Part shown: piece by piece, positions 23,163 to 35,436 of the stretch | How positions within the stretch are numbered: the first letter of the stretch is position 1 | Layout: each line of letters starts with the position of its first letter | NCBI GenBank assembly: GCA_036346355.1 | Contig: CM070569.1 | Location: 59,420,561-59,484,560 of the forward strand | Direction of reading: 5' to 3' | From: Rhipidocladum racemiflorum | Lineage: Eukaryota > Streptophyta > Magnoliopsida > Poales > Poaceae | DNA: 64,000 nt | Translations under genes and position numbers: made by a program | Notes under the pieces: model-generated | Database searches by the model: none | What the model saw: the letters and a program-made list of their open reading frames with translations, nothing else | Told to the model about the DNA's origin: nothing

Positions 23163-24885
23163 CTATCCGCTGGCCGTTTGGCTGCGGTCGGTCCGGCACG
23201 TCCACGTCCACCACCGTGACGTTGGCCGCCGGCCGCCTTCCCAGTCCTGGAATTTGTAGTGATCCAGCGAGCCGTTCGGCACGTAGTCGTACACGAGGGA
23301 CATCTGCCTGCCCTGGTCGACGTCGTCGTCGGCAATGAAGCACCCGCGTAGCGGCACCAGGTTCCGGTGGTGGAGCTGGCTGATGATCTCCACCTCGTTG
23401 GTGATCTTCTTGACGGTTACCACGGAGCCGTCCGGGAGCACGCCGCGGTACATGACTCCGAACCCGCCGCGGCCGATGAGATTCCTGTTGGAAATTAATC
23501 TGACAAATATTGTTGATTTGCCGTGTCATGAAAGGCAACAAAAATCATGATACAATAGGCAGTCAGATCAATCAATAGGTTTGTTTCCTTAGTTAAGCTT
23601 TCTATGTTTAGAATTTGCCTTGGTTACCAAGTTGGTTAGGTGATCCACCCACTATATAAGGGCATGTAACCCATGAGTTGAGAAATAACAAAAGAGTATA
23701 ACACAAGAGAAGTTTCTGAGTTCTTTGTGTTCATGTGCGTGTGTTCATGATCTTGGGATAGTTCCAACAATTGGTATCAGAGCCTAGGGGTTTAGATCAA
23801 GACGCTGCCCCCGGGAGGAGGAGACTTCCGGGGGTGGCCAACTAGGCGGCACTCAAGGAAGCAAGCGGCCAATCCGAGTCTTCGTGCCATCAAAGTTGCA
23901 TCACAAGTGGGAAGAGACGACAAGAAGATTGGTGGCGAAAGGGTGGAGGAGATGTGTCTCCCTGATACGCGCTATTGACGAGCGTCGTCGATAACCGATG
24001 TGACAAGATGGAAATGGTGATCATCTGTGTGTGCAGGGCAAGTCGAAGTTGAGTCCGCTTGCAACATGATGTTGACTCCGGGGCGTTGAGAAGATGTGTT
24101 CGCCGTTCCAAAGTCGAGACCGTCAAAGTTGAGTCCGGGGCGTTGAAGAGATGCGTTCGCCGTCCAAACTCATGTCCGTCAGAGTCGAGTCCAAGGCGTT
24201 GAAGAGGTGTGTTCGCCGTCCAAACTCATGTTCGTCGAAGATGAGTCCAAGACGTAGAAGAGGTGTGGTCGCCGTCTTGAATAAATTATAGGGTGTCGAA
24301 GAGATGCGTTCTCCATCCAGTGTCGGATAAGAGTCGACAAGTCTTGATTAGGGGGGAGATTGTTGGAAATTAATCAAGACTTGACAAATATTGTTGATTT
24401 GCCGTGTCATGAAAGGCAAGAAATCATGATACAATAGGCAGTCAGATCAATCAATAGGTTTGTTTCCTTAGTTAAGCTTTCTATGTTTAGAATTTGCCTT
24501 GGTTACCAAGTTGGTTAGGTGATCCACCCACTATATAAGGGCATGTAACCCATGAGTTGAGAAATAACAAAAGAGTATAACACAAGAGAAGTTTCTGAGT
24601 TCTTTGTGTTCATGTGCGTGTGTTCATGATCTTGGGATAGTTCCAACAATTCCTCTCGGCGGAGTTGGAGACGCCGGCGGCGTAGAGGACGGTGAGGTAG
24701 AAGCAGTTGAGATGCATTGCCAGCGGCGGCGGTGAGTCGAGCTGAGGCAGCTGGAGTAGAGGGACAGCGCGGTGAGGATGAAGCCGCAGGAGGAGTCGAG
24801 CTCGGCAATGTAATCGTTGCGGACTCGTGAATTCCACCGGCATCCGTCAGCCGGCACAACGCACGACGAGACGAGCAATCGGTGA
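23163..24885 (-). pseudogene. Receptor-like kinase gene fragment (At1g11050-like), split by a TRIM element
   Basis: On the minus strand, 23300-23485 encodes the start of a protein kinase domain: a glycine loop (GRGGFGVMYRGVLPDG), a VAIK-like VKK, then NEVEIISQLHHRNLVPLRGC and LVYDYVPNGSLD. After that the frame decays. On the other side of the inserted element, 24650-24885 encodes a piece resembling the SPARK-type extracellular domain of the same class of receptor kinase (CFYLTVLYAAGVSN) in a different frame from neighbouring coding-like sequence. Signal peptide, transmembrane segment and catalytic loop are absent, so this is a rearranged remnant. The element inserted exactly in the codons before the glycine loop. 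Confidence 0.7.
23486..24648 (+). mobile_element. TRIM-type LTR retrotransposon, 1.16 kb
   Basis: LTRs at 23486-23769 and 24361-24648 (TGTTGGAAATTAAT...GTTCCAACA) are nearly identical, with one 6-bp indel near the start and a few small changes. The target duplication is ATTCC (23481-23485 and 24649-24653). TGGTATCAGAGCC follows the left LTR by two bases; AGGGGGGAGAT precedes the right LTR. The 591-bp interior has a GTCGAAG..GTTGAAGAGATG-type imperfect repeat at 24060-24320 and no gag or pol. It disrupts a receptor-kinase fragment. Confidence 0.95.
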
Positions 24886-24888
24886 GCC

Positions 24889-25219
24889 GAATTTATTTTT
24901 ATTTAATATTTATTTTAAATCATTTTTTCAAATCTAGTCGATGGAAACAAAAAATTGCAAAAATAGGTACCCATCGCCCCAATATGGGTACTTCTCCATA
25001 TTGGGGCGATAGGTACCTGGATGCAAAAAATGTACTTGTGAAAATGAACACATGGAGGAGTGGATTTACCAACATATTTTACATCCAGGTACCTATCGCT
25101 CTAATATTGGACGATCGCCCCATATTAGGGCGACGGGTGCCTATTTTTGTAATTTTTTTATTTCCATCGATTAGATTTGAAAAAAATATTTTAAAAAAAT
25201 ATTAAATAACAAAAAATTC
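24889..25219. repeat. Foldback element: 331-bp long inverted repeat
   Basis: The two halves are inverted copies of about 150 bp. The left arm runs GAATTTATTTTTATTTAAT ... CAAATCTAGTCGATGGAAA ... GGTACCTGGATG; the right arm is its complement with scattered differences. Inside each arm a shorter inverted phrase, CGCCCCAATATGGG, is repeated. The transcript would form a long hairpin, as in foldback MITEs that feed small-RNA production. No coding and no clear target duplication. Confidence 0.8.
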
Positions 25220-26056
25220 ACGCCACCACGGCCACGCCATCGCCGACGGAAAGCAGAGCAGCACCATACTTATCCTGCCGTTATCTTCCTGCCGCTCGAC
25301 CAAACAGCCCTTCCAAGTTCCAACCCTCTGCAACTCGACCTACACAGCCCAGCAACCAGTGGCGTAGGAGAACTAAAATTTTGATATGGCAAATTTTATA
25401 GCATATATAGTAATAGCGGTATACAAAATTAAAATTATTCATACGATAATATTATAAAGCATATTATGATATGAATGTATGATACTTAATGGAATGGAAA
25501 CCATATTATAAAGCATAATGTATAAGGAAGAAGATAAAATATGTACCAGTAAAGTATTAATTGCTTCTAGAAGACCTTAGCAGCTGTATTTGGTGAGTTT
25601 TAATCTTTTGAAAATACTTTTGTGTAGGCGAAAGCCACGGAACGGGAACGCGAACACACTACGCACCAATATATACTGTATATATGCAGAGATACCTGGT
25701 ATAGGCTAGGTATAGTGGGAGCCATACCTTGCCATATTGGGAGATTCGCCACTACCAGCAACAACAACATCATGTGGTAGGGAGCGGCTACCGCGGCGCG
25801 CACGGTGTCCCCGCTCCCCATGCGTCATCCCCGGCCGGCCAACGCGGTGCGTGTCGAAGGTAGGCTGACGGCAGAGGTGTAGCCAATAGGGGGTTCAGTT
25901 GGACTAGTGCCCTTTATCTGGTCTTTAGATTTTAAATACTTTTTTTACATCGACGTTTAATTTTTAGCATAACAACGACGGATGTATACATACTCGGACA
26001 GAACTAGAGGAAGAAAAAGATTCACTAGGTGATGAGGCTACGTGGTTTGGTGGGGC
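25220..26056. other. Intergenic stretch, no gene recognised
   Basis: A GC-rich start (25220-25340) is followed by AT-rich DNA. CAGTGGCGTAGG at 25369 resembles the end motif of a grass DNA element also seen at 51987, but no partner end was found. Nothing else can be supported. Confidence 0.4.
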
Positions 26057-26303
26057 TAGGGCTAGCAAAAAAAAAACTCGTTGAGCTCAAATTAAAATTG
26101 CTTCGATTATAGTAGTTAGTGTGTTCAAATTTGAAATAAATTCATTTCAAGCAAAAAAGGTTAATGAGGTTTAGCTCGATACTATCTCGTTAGCTCGAAT
26201 TTGAAATAACCGCTTAAATAATAAATAAAATAATTTTATATTGAACTATGTCAATTTAGAAAGAAGATCAATAATAGCTCATTAAGCTTAATAGCCAGCC
26301 CTA
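26057..26303. mobile_element. hAT-type MITE, TAGGGCTRGC family, copy 1
   Basis: Ends are TAGGGCTAGCAAAAA and GCCAGCCCTA. The sequence aligns over its whole length, in opposite orientation, with the element at 39359-39593, sharing phrases such as CTCGTTAGCTCGAATTTGAAATAACC. Flanking 8-mers here (GGTGGGGC, GGGGGCAC) match poorly. 247 bp, AT-rich, non-coding. Confidence 0.8.
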
Positions 26304-27639
26304 GGGGGCACTACTTGTTGAAGGTCTAATTTGGCAATTGATAATTTCACTTGCTTTCTGCAAAACTAGATTCTAACCCTAGATGCACAAAGACCATATA
26401 AAGATGGAGGGGGTGACTCAACACATCTCCTTTGAGTGGACATAGTAGCCCACCGAGTTAGTGGTGCTTAATGCACGTTGCAAGGAGTCAGCAATTGCGA
26501 AGGCTATAAGATCGAGGATGCTGACTAGAGGGGGGGTGAATAGGCGGTTTTAAAAATTCTTCTCTAAAGATCACTATGGCCAAAACCTAGAATTAATGCG
26601 GAAGCGTAGATCAAACGGTTTTGACAATTAAGGCCTAAATCCTATGGGCTCACTATGTACACCAACAATCTAAGACTAAATCAAGGTTTACAATCCTAAG
26701 ATGACAAACAAGCAATTTAATTCTAGGAATATAAATTGTAAGAATGTAAATGAGTAATAGAAAGCAAACCATAATTGACACACAATTTTTTTTTATCGTG
26801 GTGTTCAAAGATTTACCGGTCTCTCATAATCCATGTTAAGGTAAACCCAAATGAATTGGACCAGCTCCATGAATTAAGCCAATCACCTCGAATCCACTAG
26901 TGGTAGCTCTTTCCCCTTCCAGGTAGGTGAGCTCCAACCTTCACAACTCACTGAGCCTTCTCACAATCTTCTTTGAGAAGGTCACCGAACCAACGATGCT
27001 TTCACGCTGTTTAGGTGTCAGCAACACCAAGAGTAACAAGTCAAGCATTTCTCTTGATCCTCACCAAGTGCAACACATGCACAAGGTTACTTAATCCTTT
27101 TCTAGATGCAACACATGCGACTACAGACATTCTCTTCTTGCTCACAAGGTGTAACACATACACAATTGAGATAGGAGACTTGCACTTGCTCAAGATAAAA
27201 ACAAATGGAACACCAAGAGTCATCAAAACAAAAACTCTAGCTCAAATGCTTTTCAAATCACTCAAACATGGCTCTATGAGCTCAAGAGGTTTTGCTCTCA
27301 AGTGTATGCCTCAAATGGGTGCAATAACAATGGCAAAACCTCCCCATTCGGCCTCTTATAAAGCCCCTATAATAAACTAGCGGTTTGGGGGCAAAATCAG
27401 AAAAATCATGTAATTTCTGGCACTACCGATATGTAAGGGGCAGTAGTACCAGCCTCAACCCCAATGGCTAGTTTTGTGCATTAAATACACAAAAACTAGC
27501 CATTGCTACAGTACTCTAGCACTACCAGCATAAATCAGTTTTTCTTTCAAAAAATAATTGCAGAAAATACGCCTTTTCTATTTTCTCTGAATTTAAAATT
27601 TTGGAAGCCCATTCTCCCTCATACGAACTCCGATTGAGC

Positions 27640-29335
27640 CCATTAAAATTTTGAAAAATTTATAAAATCAAGCTCTTTATTCTAGAGCCATTTATTTTCA
27701 ATTTTGAGTCTTTGTTTGGTATTTTTTTGCATTTATCGATTTCTTTTCCGGTAGACGTTGATTCCTAGGGAATGAGCGCAGGATTTGAAGATCAAGATTC
27801 AGCAGCAGCAGTTGATCAACAAGGCAAGTCATAGTCCTTGACCAAGTTGAACCTATATTTGCAAAAGTACTTTGTTTCATACAAATTGCATGCTATCTCT
27901 TTACAAATATTATTTACTGGGAATAGCTAAATACCTAATTATCATTATACCACCTTGATTAATTGAAATGCCATGTGTTCATTGTTACCCTAGGTTGGGT
28001 CATTTATTAGTTGGACATAATTATAATACCAATATTAGGTTACCGTGGCTATGCTTAGATATGCTTAGTTGTACGATTGGTTCATATCACATGTTGAATG
28101 TTAATAATTTTGACTTAATGAGATATGGAATTATGGCCGGCAACCACTGTTCTAAAAATTTATTGTACTATGTTAGGGTGTGTCATTGGTCTTAGTTATA
28201 CAAAATTGTTTTTACTCGGGCAAGTGATCGTGCAATAAAAGGGGTGACGTTAGTACATTTGGGATGTGGTTGTCATGTCTGAGACTATTTAAGAACTTAA
28301 TCTTGTGCGCCATTGAACTAGGCCTAACCGTACAACCACATGTCTGATATGAGACAGATTTGGCTAATTAATTTGTGCGTCTCATTATTGGCTTCGCCAT
28401 TTGGTGGAATGTGGGTGCCAGATGGAGACACTCGCAAAACGCAAGAGGGAGCTTTTGAACTAGGCAAATGGAGCCCTATTAGCGATGAAACCTTAGCGAG
28501 CGAGGTTAATAGTGGGCTTGTACATTGTAAAGACTTGTCATGATCTCTCTGTCGCACACCAACGGAAGTGTGTTGATTGCGCATGGCAACAAGAGACAAT
28601 CATGTCTTATGGGTAAAGATGTACACACTCTGGAGAGTTAAAACTAATCGATTAGCCGTGTCCACAATCATGGACGTGCCTAGGAATTTCACATGAGGTA
28701 TAGAGTTTTCAATAAAATATTGAAATGTGAAATTGTTGGAAGTGAATGAGATGTTCACTAGAGTTTTTTATGTCTAAATATTAATACTATTGAGTTCAGT
28801 GGTTGATGATGGTTTCAGATGGTGTTGCGTGAAGCCTCACCAATCTTTTATTGTTGTCTACAATTGGTTTATCAGTTATTTATTATCTTTTGTCAATTAT
28901 GCTTTGAACATATTTATTGTATTTCAATTCAAGCTAATGTTTTCTACAAAAGAACAATATGGCTATCCTTTGTCAAGCCTTGTATGAATATTTACATTAT
29001 GACTTTGTTGATTAGTCGCCGAGGAAGAATAGGGAAACACTGAGTTCTACAAGGAGTGCTACGAAGACTATGTGAACTAGGAAGGCTTTTCACCATACGA
29101 TTGCCTATGGTATGTCGAATGGTCTAAGTTATTTTTTTGCTGCAAGAGTTTATTTGTTTCTTAAACCCTTAAGGCACAGTTATGGAAACTTTGACCATAA
29201 GATTCATTGTTATTATTTGCTACTTTCTTAGTTAATTCGTTGAATGGAATGATATTTCATCTTTGTTACCACTACGTGTACTAATGTGATTCTGGACTAG
29301 TGTGGTATACACAGGGGGTTTTGGATTCATAAATC
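27640..29335 (+). mobile_element. Ty3/gypsy-type LTR remnant inserted in the outer solo LTR
   Basis: This segment has no counterpart in the other family-A copies, whose sequence resumes with AAAAGCTTATCAAGAGGG after it. Its content (TAGGTTGGGTCATTTATTAG near 27991, and TACGATTGCCTATGGTATG near 29095) resembles the long LTRs of grass chromoviruses of the Tekay/RIRE3 type, from memory. Terminal TG...CA and target duplications were not identified, so boundaries are approximate and the piece may be truncated. Confidence 0.4.
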
Positions 29336-30672
29336 CGTGTCCCAACAAAAGCTTATCAAGAGGGCAACAATTTTCACCCCTTTTCAAGATTTAAGCAATC
29401 ATAGATATTTCCAAAAATCACAGAAACTCTGATGTAACCACTAAAGTCTAAAATATGATTTTATTGAAATCCCTCACATAACTTGATCAAGAGTGTGACT
29501 ACAAGCTAACAAGAGTTAACAATATTAAATCTTGAGCCATGTGATGATCAATTCATGATCAAAACAATTTGCAAAACACATTTGCAAATCCTAATCACAT
29601 GCTAGAAAACCAAATTCATAAACATCGGCTTATTTGCAAAACACATTTGCAAATAAAAAATCAATGCAAATAAAAACACACATAACAAGCATGAACTCAA
29701 ACATAGCCATGTGATGATCAACACATGATCTCTAGCAATTTGCAAAACATATTTGCAAACTCTAGTGACATGCTAAGAAGAGCAATTGCATGAACTTCAA
29801 CATTTTGAACAACATATTTTGTAATACAACATCAAGCATGAGCTTCTCCTATTTTTAAAATACATTTGCAAATCAAAACTCCATGCAAATAACACATCAA
29901 TAAAAATTGGAAGCACAAGCTACACCTATTTGCAAAACATATTCGCAAATATTTGCTCCATGCAGAAACCAAATCAAGAGGTGAGCTAGTGCAAGCGGTA
30001 TTGAGCCATCAACACATGATGAGACTCAAGCTATAAGACTTAACCCCTCTTAATAGTATGCAACCTATACTAGCAACCCAGTCTCCCAATCAAACACTGA
30101 GACCGGTATAAAACTAGAAACACATACTTAGACCTATGCTAATTATACCTTTGCCTCACACAACCATTTGGAGCTTTCAATGAAGACAATCATCCTCTCT
30201 CCAAGTGCAGGTCTTTGTCTGTATTCATCAACACATGATAAACTCCCTTCTTCGCTTCGAGGTTCTTCCTTGATGCTTATCAGCCCATGATGACATCCTT
30301 CATTCTGAGTCTTAACTTGATGATCATCAACACATGATGCCATCCAAAGTCTTCCATCAAAGGTGGACTTAACCTATTTCACAACTCATTAAAAATTGTT
30401 AGTCCAACAAATATGGTTGTCCCAATCATCAACACACACTATTAACACATAATGTTTTCCCTAGATCCCTTCATCTACTCCTTTGATGATTGACAACAAT
30501 CCAAATTAAGATTGATTTAAATTAAATTTGATCTTGAGTATACTAATGCTACTAAAGCTTCATATACTCAATCACATTCGGTTATCCTTAATCAACAGAG
30601 CATACCATCAACACATGATAGAGAGACTAAATCCATTGATCTAGTTCTTTCATGATTGAACGACAAACCGAG

Positions 30673-33600
30673 TGTAGGGTCGAGGATGCGCCTAGAGGGT
30701 GGGTGAATAGGTGTTTTAAAAATTCTTCGCACTAATCGAGGATCGCCTCTAACTACCCCTATGTCAAAACCTACACAAAGATTATGCGCAAGCGGAAGAC
30801 TAAGGTTTAGACAATTAAAGCCTAAATCAACTAGGCTCACTAGTGCACTAACTAAATAAGTCTCTAACTAGAATTGCTAGGTTGATCAAGCAAGCTACAC
30901 TAAGCAATTCTATTCACAATCAAGCAATTGATAATATTGCAATAAAGTAAATGCTTGAAAGTAAAAGAGACAAGTGACACGTTACTTTTTACCGTGGTTC
31001 AGAGATAACCCTCCTACTCCACGTTGAGGAAGTCCAACTCACTTTGGACCGGCCCACTCACTTGAGCCTTCACCTCGAATCCACTAAGGTTGCTTTTTAC
31101 CCCACCGGGTAGGCTAAGCACCAACCTTCACAAACTTTCACCGGGGCTTCTCACAAACCTCGAGAGCTCCCCCGCACAACGCACCGACGCCGGCTAGGAG
31201 GCCACCACCTCCAAGAGCAATAGGATGAGCACTCCTCTCAAGCTTCACCGAATGCACCTCCGCGTCTCTGGTGATCACCTAGTGCAACTCATGCAACTAG
31301 GGTCCTCTCAAACTTCCTCTAATTGCAACTCATGCAATTAGAATCACTCTTGAGCTCAAAACCAGATTGGAAGAGGCAAAACCATGCAAACCCTCCCACA
31401 AACTCAAACCAAGGCTCAAGAGGACTCAAAGCACCAGCAACCACATGCCCTTGCCCCCCAAGGGGGTCTTATATAGCCTCCCATGCCAAAACTAGCCGTT
31501 GGAGACAAAAACCCTGAAAAATTGACAAAACCGGTACTACCGCACTCATAGGGCCGGTAGTGCCGCCCTCAGCCCCAACGGTCGGCTAACGGCTATAAAT
31601 CCGGTACTACTGCAGGCAAAAACGCGGTAGTGCCGCTCGGGCGGCACTACCGGCCTCTACGGGCGGTAGTGCCGACCTCAGGGCAAACTCCAGAAAACAC
31701 CCCCTCTGGAAAATAACTACTGCAGTTAAAATGGTGGTAGTGCCGGCCTCGAGCGGCACTACCACAGTTATATGGGCAGTAGTGCCGATTATATATGGCG
31801 GCCTTGCCTCTCTTCAGGCGGTAGTGCCACACTTTTGATTTCAAGCGGCCATAACTTTTTATTCAGTCCGATTTCGGTGAACTTGGACTCTATGAAAAGC
31901 TTATCAAGAGGGCTACATTTTCCACCCTTTTTCAAGATTTAAGCAATCATAGATATTTTCCAAAATCACAAAAACTCCAAAGTGGTCACTCAAGTCTAAA
32001 ACCGATTTTCTCGAAATCCTCATATAGACTTGATTAAAACCATGACCACAAGCTAGCAAGAGTCAACATGATTAAATCTTGAGCCATGAAAAGATCAACT
32101 CATGCTAAAAAAAATTTGCCAATCACATTTGCAACAACTCAACTCATGCTTAAGGAATTTCATTCAAATTCCAAATACTTTGCGAAAACACCTTTCGCAA
32201 ACTCTTCAAAGATTATATTTGCAAGAATGTATTAAGCAAATAAATCCTGGAGTCTATAAGGTTTATCCTCTTAGCCATGTGATGGTCAAACCACGACCCA
32301 AACTGACTTGCAAAAACCACGGTGCAAGTATCACATGCTTTCAGGACCGGAACCCATAGACATCCCGTTTATTCGCACAATGAATATGCAAATAACAATT
32401 AAACCTCAAGGAATGAGCTATCTCTCTTCTGCAACACTTGCAAATCATAGCCTCATCCCAACTCCAAATCAACTTAATTTACTTGAGCATCCTCGTTTTG
32501 CATCTCATGCAAAACCTAGCTCCAAGCAAGCAATAAATCCAAATCAGAGTGCATGAGCTCTCTAATTGCAACTCCTGCAATTCTCTAGCTCCATGCAACT
32601 ACTAAACCACGAAATTGCTTGAGCTCTCTCCTTTTGCAACCCGTGCAAACAAAGCTCCAAGCAAAAACAAATAAACGCAATAAGAATTTTGTTTGAAAAA
32701 CAAAAAACAAAGCATGAAGCTTCATCTATTGCAACACATGTAAACAAATGAACTTCATGCAAAAACCAACTGTAACACCCCAATTTTTGTTTTTCATAAG
32801 TTTAAATGAAATTTGACACTTTTGTGAATTTTTGGAATTTTCTGGGATTTATTTGGAATTTATTTGAATTTATCCCCATTTGAAATAACTAAAGAATTTA
32901 ATTTTACAAATAAGGTGTTGTTGGAAATATTTTATTTGAGTCCCAAATGTCCTAAAATATTTTCTAGAATTTTTCTGAAATTTTTTTGAGTATTTTGCTA
33001 TTTTTCTTGAATTAAATGAATTTCTAGAAATTAATCGGATTATTTTAATCGCTGGAAAATCGAGTTGGTTTCACTGTTCATCCGACCGAGTCGGAACCCG
33101 AGTCGGACTCGAGCCCGACCCGAGCCGCGTTCGAGCCGGACCCGAGCCCAACCTAACCCTAACCGCGTGACCGTTGGATCGAGATCCAACGGCCACGATT
33201 GTGCCACGTCAGCCGAACCCGAGTCCGACCGAGCCAGCCAAGTCACCGAGTCCAAACCCTCGCGACCGTTGGATCTTGATCCAACGGTCCACGTTGAGCC
33301 ACGTCACCCAATCCGAATTGGATTCGGATTCCGCCGCCGCAACGGGGTGGACCTCGGTCTCCGCGAGATTCACGGAAGCCGAGGCCCCTATTTATTGCGT
33401 CGCCACTGCCATCGTGTTCTCCATTCCATTGCGCACCCGTAGCCCTAGACAATCACTCCTGAGCCGCCGCCGCTCACCCGCTAGAGCTCGCCGAAGTTGG
33501 AGAAGGCTTCCGCCGCGGTTTTCCGCTGTTTACCGCTGTCTCCGCCGTCCTCCGCCGCCATTGAGCCCAGATCCGGAACCGTTGCGTCAAGCCGTGCCTG

Positions 33601-34178
33601 GGAGTACCATCCACCTCGCCGAAATCGAGCCCAAACGTCGTCGGGCGTGTCATCATCTTCGTCTCCGGTGACCTCGCTCTGCCGCATGCCACCGCCGACT
33701 CGCGAAGCTTCTCCGCCGTTGGATCTTCATCGCACGGCTGAGATTCGTCCACGTCATCCCCGGGTAATTTCCATATTTTAGTTTTTAGATCTGTTTCCAA
33801 CCATTGGATCCAGATCCAACGGTTTAGATCGTGCCACGTAGCACGTTGTAGCGTTAGATCGGATCTCGACCATCCGATCAAGATTGAACGGTCCAGATCA
33901 ACTGAGTCGTTTCCCAACGCGTGAGGTTGGATCTGATCTGGACCGTTGATTTTCAAATCAACGGCCCAGATCATGCCGCGTGTCCAGTAGTTGGACCGTC
34001 ACGGTCAGCCGCGGTCGCCGCTGACGTCACGCGGGTTTTCCATTTTCCATCCAAATATGAGACTATTGAATGTAACTCAATAAACATGTTAGTCTCAATA
34101 AGATTAGATTTGTCATTAAACAAAAATTAATCATTAATCTAAACCAATCACCAAAATCAAATGGAGCTTTAACTTACA
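30673..34178 (-). mobile_element. Inner solo LTR of family A nested in another family-A solo LTR
   Basis: It starts (plus-strand reading) TGTAGGGTCGAGGATGCGCC at 30673, the complement of the LTR 3' end, and finishes GCTTTAACTTACA at 34178, the complement of the LTR start. The 5-bp flanks are CCGAG (30668-30672) and CTGAG (34179-34183), four of five matching. GGTAGTRCCG-type motifs lie at 31535-31830 and a TATATAAG box near 31470 (minus). It is itself interrupted from 32771 and appears to lack roughly 1 kb present in the copy at 10.7-14.1 kb. Confidence 0.75.
32771..34030 (+). mobile_element. 5' part of a Ty3/gypsy LTR (TGTAACACCCC start), truncated
   Basis: It begins TGTAACACCCCAATTTTTG, a start typical of grass chromovirus LTRs, continues AT-rich, then enters GC-rich sequence with repeated ATCCAACGGTC-type phrases (33170-33970). 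The right boundary at about 34030 is where family-A sequence resumes. No terminal CA or matching target duplication was found, so the 3' part seems deleted together with some family-A sequence. Long open frames on both strands at 33.0-33.9 kb reflect GC content. Confidence 0.55.
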
Positions 34179-34989
34179 CTGAGTACAATTGAAATTAAAT
34201 TAAATTGTTATGAGTATATTTCAACTACACAAGTTTCATATACTCATGATATTAGTTCCAAGGTAATGAGTGTAGAATGATGGAAAGGCATGAATGCCAT
34301 TGAGATCATTAAACATAGAGTAAAATCCATTTAAATGTGTGTATACATATAATTGAGTTGAAACCAATATGCATATATTCAAATTTGAGATTACTTTGGA
34401 GTTTATCCTATATTTAACTTATCACGAGTATATTACAACTACGCATGCTTTAAATACTCAAGGATTTATTTCATAGTAAAGATCCTTGAAATATTTGACA
34501 GGATGGAAAAAGATCAATACTATTGAAACTTCAAGATAAAGCATGAACTCACTCTAAATGTGTGCATTCATATATACATGGAATTTGAAACATTATGCAC
34601 ATCTTAAAGTTGAAACTATGATAGAATTCATCCTTTCTCTTGAATCCAAGGAATGCAATTGTAAATAATAAAGTTGCATCGGATGCATACCTTTGAGATT
34701 TCTATTTTTCAATAAGATGATACTTTGATATTTTCATCTTGTCATTCACATAAGACTACTAAAGATTAAGCTCATCAAGAATGTTAGTCTCATGTTTGGA
34801 TTAGCCATAAATCATTCAAAGTATGCAATTAAATATAAAAAAATTGCATTGGAAGCATACCTTTGAGATTTTCCATTTTTCATTCAATTTGAGACTAAGC
34901 AAAATCATATTCAGTAAAGAAATTAGTCTCATAATTAAATTTATCATTAAACACCAAAATCAAATTAATGGAGCTTGAACTTTCAAAGG

Positions 34990-35436
34990 CACGACGAAGG
35001 CATCGAGTGGATGCCAAGGAGTCAACGAGGAAATAGGTGTGCAGCGACGAGCAACCCACCACCGCGATAGCGAACATATAGGGAAGGCAGCGCAGCGTGA
35101 GTTGGAGAGTGCATATGCGATTGAGTGGACTGATCACAATAACAAATAAACAATATGAACCTTTTCTTCTGATATATGATTTTTTTTAATCAATTGTAAC
35201 TATCTCAATGGGTTGAATAGAGATAATAGTTGAATTGTTTGATTGATTGATATTAATTTATTCAAAGATTTTAAAAGTTTAACAAGTGATTGTTGCACAA
35301 ATATTTTTCAAATAATAAAGTAATAATAGTAGTAATAATAATCCTCGATCCAATGAGAACAACACAATAATATGATTGCCTTGATTTATTCTAATGTTTT
35401 GAGTCCACCCCATTTTCATTGAAGTTTTTACACTAG
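34990..35436. other. Intergenic stretch between solo LTR and pseudogene
   Basis: A short GC-rich part (34990-35120) then AT-rich sequence. No domain is recognisable on either strand. Confidence 0.4.

Larger units (their letters stand above)
26505..34984 (-). mobile_element. Outer solo LTR of family A, expanded by nested insertions
   Basis: Its outer ends are the family-A LTR ends in reverse orientation: the LTR 3' end at 26505 (ATCGAGGATG... and CTAGAGGGGGGGTGAATAGG) and the 5' start, GCTTGAACTTTCA, ending at 34984. The 5-bp flanks AAGGC at 26500-26504 and 34985-34989 are identical, proving the two ends belong to one insertion despite 8.5 kb between them. Its own sequence is 26505 to about 27640, about 29335-30672 and 34179-34984. 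Between these lie a Ty3/gypsy LTR remnant and a second family-A solo LTR. Confidence 0.8.

Noticed and set aside
28790..29043. Hydrophobic open frames at 28.8-29.0 kb
   Set aside because: They lie in AT-rich sequence of an LTR remnant; the hydrophobicity follows from T-rich codons.
33065..33974. Open frames of 94-166 codons on both strands
   Set aside because: They overlap on opposite strands in a GC-rich LTR fragment with repeated ATCCAACGGT phrases; no domain is recognisable.
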